Below are positions 22,683 through 27,480 of a stretch of 27,480 bases of DNA, in pieces (the stretch's first letter is position 1; each line of letters starts with the position of its first letter). Origin of the DNA: CAZIRO01 sp964541595. Its GTDB lineage: Bacteria; Acidobacteriota; HRBIN11. The DNA is taken from NCBI GenBank assembly GCA_964541595.1, contig CAZIRO010000016.1:1-27480 (forward strand), read 5' to 3'. The translations under genes and the position numbers were made by a program. The notes under the pieces were generated by a model, which worked only from the letters and a program-made list of their open reading frames with translations, had not been told where the DNA came from and searched no databases.

Positions 22683-25093
22683 GGGAGTCCTCCTGAGGGC
22701 AACCTGTGCTGAAGTTGAACCTGCGATCCGGAATCGGGACGGATGACCCGGATCCGCACCCGGGCCGTGTGCCCAAGTCGGTCTACGGCGACGACGGTGA
22801 CCGGACCCTCGGGCGGATCCACCATTTGTACCTCACCCGAGCGGGTTGTACCCATGAATCGGCCGTTGACAAACCACGCAATGCGGTCGTCCGATGCGGG
22901 TGTTTCCGCCATTAGCGGGACGCCGCCCTGGGGAATAATCGCACGCGTGAGGTCATAAATTCCCCCTGCCTGCGGCTGCAGAATACGCAGGCGCTCGGCG
23001 GATGCGGTCACGATGCCGCAGTCCGCAGGGGGTAACGGTGGTGCGTCGACCGGTATCGTTAGATACGGCCGCGCCAGCGGCGGGATGATCGTAAACGTAC
23101 GCAATTCGACCGTTTCCGAACGATATCCCCGCCAGGGGCAGAGTCGCCGACCGGTCGTGCGGTAGACACGCCAGCGCTGATGGTACGGACAGGAGCGCAG
23201 GATGCCGGTGCCCCGAACGGCCTGTACGGTCTTACGGCGGGGACAGGCCGGGGTCGCCCGGTATCCGGAGAATGCACAGACTTCGACAGAAATCACACCG
23301 GGAAGCGCGTGCGGCGGAGTGTCCTGACCCGGATCGAGTGCCCAGAGAATGTCAAACATGATGGGCGCGGCCACAGCCGCACCGACGATTCCGGAGCGGC
23401 CCTCACCGGTGAAGTTTCCCACCCAGACCCCGACGGTGTATGCACGGTGGAACCCCACACTCCATGCGTCCCGCCGTCCCCATGAAGTTCCCGTCTTCCA
23501 GGCAACGGTTGCACGGGGCCAGACCACGTCGGACAGGAAAGCCGCATCCGGACGGTGACGTCGTTGCAGGGCACGTACGGTCAGTGCAACCGCGCCGGGA
23601 TGGAGCCAGCGAAACTCGTGAATGGGCGAGGCATCTTCCCGGAACCGCAGCGGACCGTGCCATCCGTGTCGGGCCAGGGTGACGTACAGGTTGGTCAGAT
23701 CGAGGAGACGAACTTCCAGCGCTCCGGCGATTACGGACAGCCCGTATGTCACATGCGGTTGTATATGAATTCCGGCGCTGGCAAGGTGGTGCATGAACGT
23801 CCGAAATCCCGTCCGGCGCAACAATAGAACGAACGGGATGTTCAGGGATAGCGCCAGGGCGTCTTCAGCGGGAATGAGTCCGTAATAAGCGCCCTTAAAA
23901 TTGGCGGGACGGTAATCGCCAATTCGTATCGGGAAGTCCTCTAACAGGGATGCGGGTGTGATCACGCCCCGCTCCAGTGCCAGCGCATAGAGAAAGGGTT
24001 TTAACGCCGACCCTGGCGACCGCAGTGCTCGAAACCCGCGCACCTGACCGTGGTGTTCCCTGTCCCAGTAGTCCATGGCGCCCACCAGTGCCCGGACCTT
24101 CCGGGTGGCGTTATCTACCACGACCACGCTGACCTGCGTCGCGCCGGCCTGCAGCACGGCCATACGATGCGCCTGAACCACCCGTTCGGCGATGCGTTGA
24201 ACACGCCGGTCAATACTCGAACGAATCCAGGGCCGTCCGCGATACCGCAGATAAAGTTCATCGGCAGCGTGAGGTGCTTCCAGTGGCATGGGGTGGAGGC
24301 GACGCGGGATGTTCATTGAACGCGCGCGGTGCAGCGTCCGCGCATCGATGAGTCGACAGGCAGCCATGCGTTCCAGTACGTGATCCCGTGCCCGTCGTAC
24401 CCGTGCGGGGTCGGCATGTAAGAGGAATCGCGTCCTCGGCGCCTGCGGTAGACTCACCAGAAACGCCACTTCCGCCGGGGAGAGCCGACGCGGTGGGTGT
24501 CCGAAATACGCCCAGGCGGCCGCCATGACCCCATCGATGTTCCCACCGTACGGCGCATACTGCAGGTATGCCCGGAGGACACCCCGTCGGCCCAGCCGCA
24601 TCGTGTACTGAAGCGCACGCCAGGATTCGACGACCTTTGCGGTCAGCGTGCGCGGACGGGGTTCGAGTAACCGTGCAAGTTGCATGGCCAGCGTGGATCC
24701 CCCGGAGACGACCCGGCGTGCACGGATGTTCTGGAGCGCTGCGCGTGCGATCGCCAGGGGATTCACGCCGGGATGCCATGTAAACCACCGGTCTTCGTAG
24801 CAGATCGTGGTCCGGATGAGTAAGGGGTCCAGATCGGACAGCCGCGTGGCGATCCGCCATTTTTCATCGTTCGAGAGATACACGCGCATCCATGTGCCGT
24901 CCCGGTACCGGATCACGGTGGCATACGCCGGACGGGTCAATCGTGTAGGCAGGGGTATGAGCAGGAACATGCCCAGGAAATGGACAGCCCCTGCTACAAG
25001 AACGATCCCGCCGATGCCGCACAGGTATCGATATGCTCGGGACACTGCTCTATCGGTCTCCCGGTTCCGGTCCTCGATTTTGCAATCTCCCAT
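22679..25093 (-). CDS. pbpC: Penicillin-binding protein 1C (bifunctional glycosyltransferase/transpeptidase)
   Basis: From ATG 25093 this is an 804-residue class A PBP; an in-frame ATG at 25126 would add 11 residues but lies inside a TATAAT box. In the 804 numbering: membrane anchor about 25-48; GT51 domain with the catalytic Glu100 in CYEDRWFTWHPG, then GGSTLAMQL; transpeptidase with Ser362-x-x-Lys365 in SPGSALKPF, SLN at 416-418 and KTGTSWG at 533-539; and a C-terminal PBP1C-type beta domain after about 690. All catalytic motifs are intact. PBP1C is classically paired with the thioester alpha-2-macroglobulin, as here (GTGA overlap). The pair is thought to repair wall and neutralise proteases after envelope breach. 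Confidence 0.94.
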   Translation of the reverse strand: MGDCKIEDRNRETDRAVSRAYRYLCGIGGIVLVAGAVHFLGMFLLIPLPTRLTRPAYATVIRYRDGTWMRVYLSNDEKWRIATRLSDLDPLLIRTTICYEDRWFTWHPGVNPLAIARAALQNIRARRVVSGGSTLAMQLARLLEPRPRTLTAKVVESWRALQYTMRLGRRGVLRAYLQYAPYGGNIDGVMAAAWAYFGHPPRRLSPAEVAFLVSLPQAPRTRFLLHADPARVRRARDHVLERMAACRLIDARTLHRARSMNIPRRLHPMPLEAPHAADELYLRYRGRPWIRSSIDRRVQRIAERVVQAHRMAVLQAGATQVSVVVVDNATRKVRALVGAMDYWDREHHGQVRGFRALRSPGSALKPFLYALALERGVITPASLLEDFPIRIGDYRPANFKGAYYGLIPAEDALALSLNIPFVLLLRRTGFRTFMHHLASAGIHIQPHVTYGLSVIAGALEVRLLDLTNLYVTLARHGWHGPLRFREDASPIHEFRWLHPGAVALTVRALQRRHRPDAAFLSDVVWPRATVAWKTGTSWGRRDAWSVGFHRAYTVGVWVGNFTGEGRSGIVGAAVAAPIMFDILWALDPGQDTPPHALPGVISVEVCAFSGYRATPACPRRKTVQAVRGTGILRSCPYHQRWRVYRTTGRRLCPWRGYRSETVELRTFTIIPPLARPYLTIPVDAPPLPPADCGIVTASAERLRILQPQAGGIYDLTRAIIPQGGVPLMAETPASDDRIAWFVNGRFMGTTRSGEVQMVDPPEGPVTVVAVDRLGHTARVRIRVIRPDSGSQVQLQHRLPSGGLP

Positions 25094-25124
25094 ATAATGG
25101 AACCGCCGTGAACCCCGGGGGTTC

Positions 25125-25154
25125 ATTATACGTTCAAATACTTAAAGGTTTGAA
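25125..25154 (-). promoter_or_regulatory. Putative promoter of pbpC-A2M
   Basis: On the minus strand there is a perfect -10 TATAAT (25125-25130) with TTCAAA (25149-25154) 18 bp upstream as a weak -35. The -35 lies within the left flanking repeat of MITE copy E (25147-25155). Transcription would start downstream of ATG 25126, supporting ATG 25093 as the pbpC start. Confidence 0.45.
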
Positions 25155-25155
25155 G

Positions 25156-25292
25156 CTGAGCCCGGGACAGGAAATGGGACACGGGGTGTCCCGGTGGACC
25201 ACACGATATACGGTCATACAGGATGCGCTGACATCCGACCCCGGTGTCAACGGAGCCATCCATTGACCCGGTGTATCTTCTGTCCCGATCCC
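25156..25292. mobile_element. MITE-like element, copy E (short, diverged)
   Basis: This 137 bp element is flanked by an exact 9 bp direct repeat GGTTTGAAG (25147-25155 and 25293-25301), the cleanest target-duplication candidate in the window. The left end reads CTGAGCCCGGGACAGG; the right end reads GGGATCGGGACAGAAG on the opposite strand, so the inverted ends share only the GGGACAG core. The heptamer array is missing. It fills the divergent space between pbpC and the PIN gene. Confidence 0.6.
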
Positions 25293-25314
25293 GGTTTGAA
25301 GTGAGGACATCCCG

Positions 25315-25764
25315 ATGGGCGCCCGCTGGGTGGTCGTGCTGGATACGAACATCCTGGTCGCCGCCGCGTATCACGCGGGGAGCCTGGCGCGAAAGATTGT
25401 ACAGTCCTGTCTGGACGGTTCGCTGGACCTCATTCTCAGCGATGCCGTGCGGGAAGAGATGGAACACATTGTGCAACGTGCCGTTCGTTCTCCAGGCATG
25501 CGCCGACAATTGCAGGGATTGATCGCCCGCGCGCGGTATGTGAGTGTCGGGCATGTGCCGCGTGTATTGCAGAAAGACCCGAGTGATGACCATCTGCTTG
25601 CCCTGGCCGTTGCCGGGAACGCTGATTTTCTGATCACGCAGGACCGTGTCGTGCTGGAACGCAGGGTGTACGGTCGCACCCGCATCGTCACTGTTCGGGA
25701 GTTCTGGGAGTTCTTCCAGCGGCACCCGTATCCCTCCACCGTCGTCATGCGATACGACGTGTGA
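25315..25764 (+). CDS. PIN-domain ribonuclease-like protein (putative toxin)
   Basis: This 149-residue single PIN domain has the expected acidic residues for a metal-dependent RNase site: Asp10 in VLDTNILV, Glu47/Glu48 in AVREEME, Asp91/Asp92 in PSDDHLLALA and Asp110 in FLITQD. The sequence type is that of the predicted nucleic-acid-binding PIN proteins usually found as toxins. I see no antitoxin gene on either side: upstream is MITE copy E, downstream is 180 bp of non-coding sequence. GAGGA lies 7 nt before ATG 25315 and begins 2 bases after the right flanking repeat of the element. There is no room for a promoter outside the element. Activity and toxicity are unproven. Confidence 0.82.
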   Translation: MGARWVVVLDTNILVAAAYHAGSLARKIVQSCLDGSLDLILSDAVREEMEHIVQRAVRSPGMRRQLQGLIARARYVSVGHVPRVLQKDPSDDHLLALAVAGNADFLITQDRVVLERRVYGRTRIVTVREFWEFFQRHPYPSTVVMRYDV

Positions 25765-25944
25765 TATAATCAGGTAAGTCGGTCTCGGGTGTCAGGTCCC
25801 AGGTGTCGGAGGTGGGGGAACAGATATCAGCGGGTGGTGGGACGGGTTGCCATCGCATCGACCCAATCGACGTCCCTTCGCCCATACCGGTCTTTGACGT
25901 CGTCGGCATGAATTGATTTCGGTCATGCGCGGAGAAGTCCATGC
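25765..25944 (+). promoter_or_regulatory. Leader of the response-regulator gene with solo heptamer array
   Basis: This 180 bp contains no gene. A TATAAT at 25765-25770, with TCGTCA 17 bp upstream, could be a promoter with a leader of about 170 nt. Bases 25781-25808 are four heptamers, GGTCTCG GGTGTCA GGTCCCA GGTGTCG. These match, in the same order, the array of MITE copy C read on its minus strand. The element's inverted ends are not found here. GGAG (25931-25934) precedes the ATG at 25945 by 10 nt. Confidence 0.4.
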
Positions 25945-27348
25945 ATGACACAACCCGCACGTGTATTCATTCTGGACGATGAACCCGACATTGTGGAGGT
26001 CCTCAGCGAAATCCTCGCCGAGGAGGGTTATGCACCGCAGGGCGCCGGAGATCCATTGCGTGCGCTGGAAATGATCGAACAGAGCGAGCCGGACGTGTTA
26101 TTGCTCGATCTGCGGTTGCCCCGGATGGACGGCCGAGAAGTGTTTGAGCGCGTGCAGAAACGGTTTCCCGATATGCCGGTCATCATCATTACCGCGCATG
26201 GAGACATTCCCACGGCGGTGGAATTCATTCGCCGGGGGGCGTTCGAGTTTCTGGAAAAACCGCTGTCCCGCGATCGGGTCCTGACAGCGGTCCGGAATGC
26301 GGTCGAAAAAGCGCGGCTGCAACGCATGCAGAGCGCATACCGTCACTGGGCCACACCGCCGCGACTGCTCGGTCACAGTCCGGCGATGCAACGGTTGCGG
26401 GAGGAAATCGAACGGGCCGCCCGTACGGACGCCACCGTACTGATCCTCGGTGAATCCGGTAGCGGCAAAGAACTCGTGGCCTGGGAGATCCACCAGCGAT
26501 CGCGCCGCCGGCATGGACCGTTTGTTCGGGTCAACTGTGCGGCAATTCCGCGGGAACTCATTGAGAGTGAACTGTTCGGACACAAGAAGGGCGCGTTTAC
26601 CGGGGCGATCGCCGATCGCAAGGGAAAATTCGTCCTGGCCGACGGCGGTACGCTCCTTCTGGACGAGATCGGTGACATGCACATCGAGGCACAGTCGAAA
26701 GTGCTGCGTGTCCTCGAAACCGGCGAAGTCGAACCGATCGGCGCCGGGAAGACCCGGTTTGTGGACGTACGGGTCATCGCGGCGACGAATCAGGACCTGC
26801 AACAGAAGATGCAGGCCGGACAGTTCCGTTCGGATCTGTTTTATCGGCTGTCGGTGATCGTCATTCAGGTCCCGCCGCTGCGGGAACATCGGGAAGACGT
26901 GCCCCTGCTCGTGGAGTGGTTCTCGCGTCAGTACATTGAACGGAACGGTCTGCCGGAGATCCGCTGGACAGAAGACGCCGTTCGTCGCCTGCAGACCTAT
27001 GACTGGCCGGGCAATGTACGCGAGTTGCGCAATTTTGTCGAACACTGTCTGACCATGCACACGCGTTCAGAACTGACGGCGGAAGACGTCGACCGGTACA
27101 TGCGGGAGATCCGTCAGCGTACCGGTCAGGTACCCGCGCCGGAACCCACCGCGTCGACCTGGCCGTTTCCGGCCGGTGATTCCCTGCGGGAGTTTATGGA
27201 ACGCGCGGAACGGTGGTTCATTCAGCGAGTATTGCGCGAGACCGGCGGCAATGTTGCCGAAGCCGCGCGGCGGTTGCGGATTCCGCGCAGCAACCTTTAC
27301 AAGAAGATGGAAAAGTACGATATTAAAGTCAGACGAGATGTGGAGTAG
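25945..27348 (+). CDS. Sigma54-dependent response regulator, NtrC/NtrX family
   Basis: This 467-residue transcription activator has three domains. The receiver (1-125) has the acidic pair Asp11/Asp12, phosphoacceptor Asp55, Thr83 and Lys105. The AAA+ domain (about 141-375) has Walker A GESGSGKE (169-176), the sigma54-contacting loop GAFTGA (216-221) and Walker B LLLDEIG (237-243). The C-terminal Fis-type helix-turn-helix (about 433-458), GGNVAEAARRLRIPRSNLYKKM, resembles NtrX. All functional motifs are intact, so it should activate sigma54 promoters after phosphorylation. No partner histidine kinase is in the window; it could follow rnpB or be unlinked. Its targets are unknown. Confidence 0.93.
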   Translation: MTQPARVFILDDEPDIVEVLSEILAEEGYAPQGAGDPLRALEMIEQSEPDVLLLDLRLPRMDGREVFERVQKRFPDMPVIIITAHGDIPTAVEFIRRGAFEFLEKPLSRDRVLTAVRNAVEKARLQRMQSAYRHWATPPRLLGHSPAMQRLREEIERAARTDATVLILGESGSGKELVAWEIHQRSRRRHGPFVRVNCAAIPRELIESELFGHKKGAFTGAIADRKGKFVLADGGTLLLDEIGDMHIEAQSKVLRVLETGEVEPIGAGKTRFVDVRVIAATNQDLQQKMQAGQFRSDLFYRLSVIVIQVPPLREHREDVPLLVEWFSRQYIERNGLPEIRWTEDAVRRLQTYDWPGNVRELRNFVEHCLTMHTRSELTAEDVDRYMREIRQRTGQVPAPEPTASTWPFPAGDSLREFMERAERWFIQRVLRETGGNVAEAARRLRIPRSNLYKKMEKYDIKVRRDVE

Positions 27349-27480
27349 GTGTGGCCGTCGCTCTGCGGGTTGATCGGCCCGCGGGGAGGAAAGTCCGGAC
27401 TCCACAGGACCGCATGGTTCCGTAACGGAACCGGGGGTGACCCCAGGGAAAGTGCCACAGAAAACAGACCGCCCGGTATG
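27349..27480 (+). ncRNA. rnpB: RNase P RNA (bacterial type), 5' part
   Basis: The sequence carries the universal 5' core GAGGAAAGTCCGGACTCC (27386-27403), preceded by the P3-like stem GCGGG...CCCGC. Downstream, CAGGGAAAGTGCCACAGAAA is the conserved region before P8/P9. The gene runs off the window at 27480. The exact 5' end is uncertain, because it starts immediately after the regulator's stop codon. Confidence 0.93.

Noticed and set aside
25126..25725. 199-codon minus-strand frame opposite the PIN gene
   Set aside because: It spans element E and lies antisense to a clear PIN domain; there is no ribosome site or recognisable domain. I also considered it as a possible antitoxin and found no support.
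25893..25922. TTGACG at 25894-25899 as a -35 for the regulator gene
   Set aside because: The position 17 bp downstream reads TTTCGG, which is not a credible -10 box.

Overview
The window looks like a fragment of a draft genome from a GC-rich, arginine-rich, probably thermophilic, uncultured bacterium. A diderm envelope is suggested by PBP1C paired with an alpha-2-macroglobulin, an RlpA-type lipoprotein, and a sigma54-type response regulator. I cannot name the phylum from sequence alone. A run of exactly 100 N at 4158-4257 marks a scaffold gap.

Layout. (1) 1-4157, plus strand: the distal part of a group 3b [NiFe]-hydrogenase (sulfhydrogenase-type) operon. It runs from the C-terminus of the Fe-S subunit through a cyclic-nucleotide-binding-fold protein, the FAD/NAD subunit, the small subunit and the large subunit to the maturation protease. 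(2) 4107-9617, mainly minus strand: two Uma2-family genes (one cut by the gap), asnB, pyrF, a coiled-coil membrane protein, an RlpA-like lipoprotein and tRNA-Ala(GGC). (3) 9955-17246, plus strand: a four-gene envelope or glycan cluster of SGNH hydrolase, sulfatase-fold enzyme with Thr at the nucleophile position, YfhO-like membrane protein, and a fusion of GT2 glycosyltransferase with a zinc-ribbon SAM methyltransferase. (4) 17319-25093, minus strand: pbpC and a 1787-residue thioester alpha-2-macroglobulin, overlapping by 4 nt. (5) 25315-27480, plus strand: a PIN-domain protein, an NtrC/NtrX-type regulator and the 5' part of rnpB (RNase P RNA).

The least ordinary content is non-coding. A family of small MITE-like elements (about 140-220 bp) with inverted ends built on GGGATCGGGACAGGCC occurs at 4258-4312 (partial), 5030-5247, 8755-8925, 9672-9886 and 25156-25292. 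Three of these copies have 7-11 bp flanking direct repeats. Three carry an internal variable-number heptamer array (GGTSTCR), and a solo remnant of that array lies at 25781-25808. Every complete copy ends close to the -35 region of a plausible promoter for a minus-strand gene. The sequences on the two sides of the gap match a single Uma2-plus-element unit, so the gap probably hides a tandem duplication of about 0.8 kb.

Functionally, the hydrogenase would link H2 to NAD(P)H. The envelope cluster and the pbpC/A2M pair point to surface-polymer modification and wall repair or defence. The rest is housekeeping. Promoter calls were made by eye.
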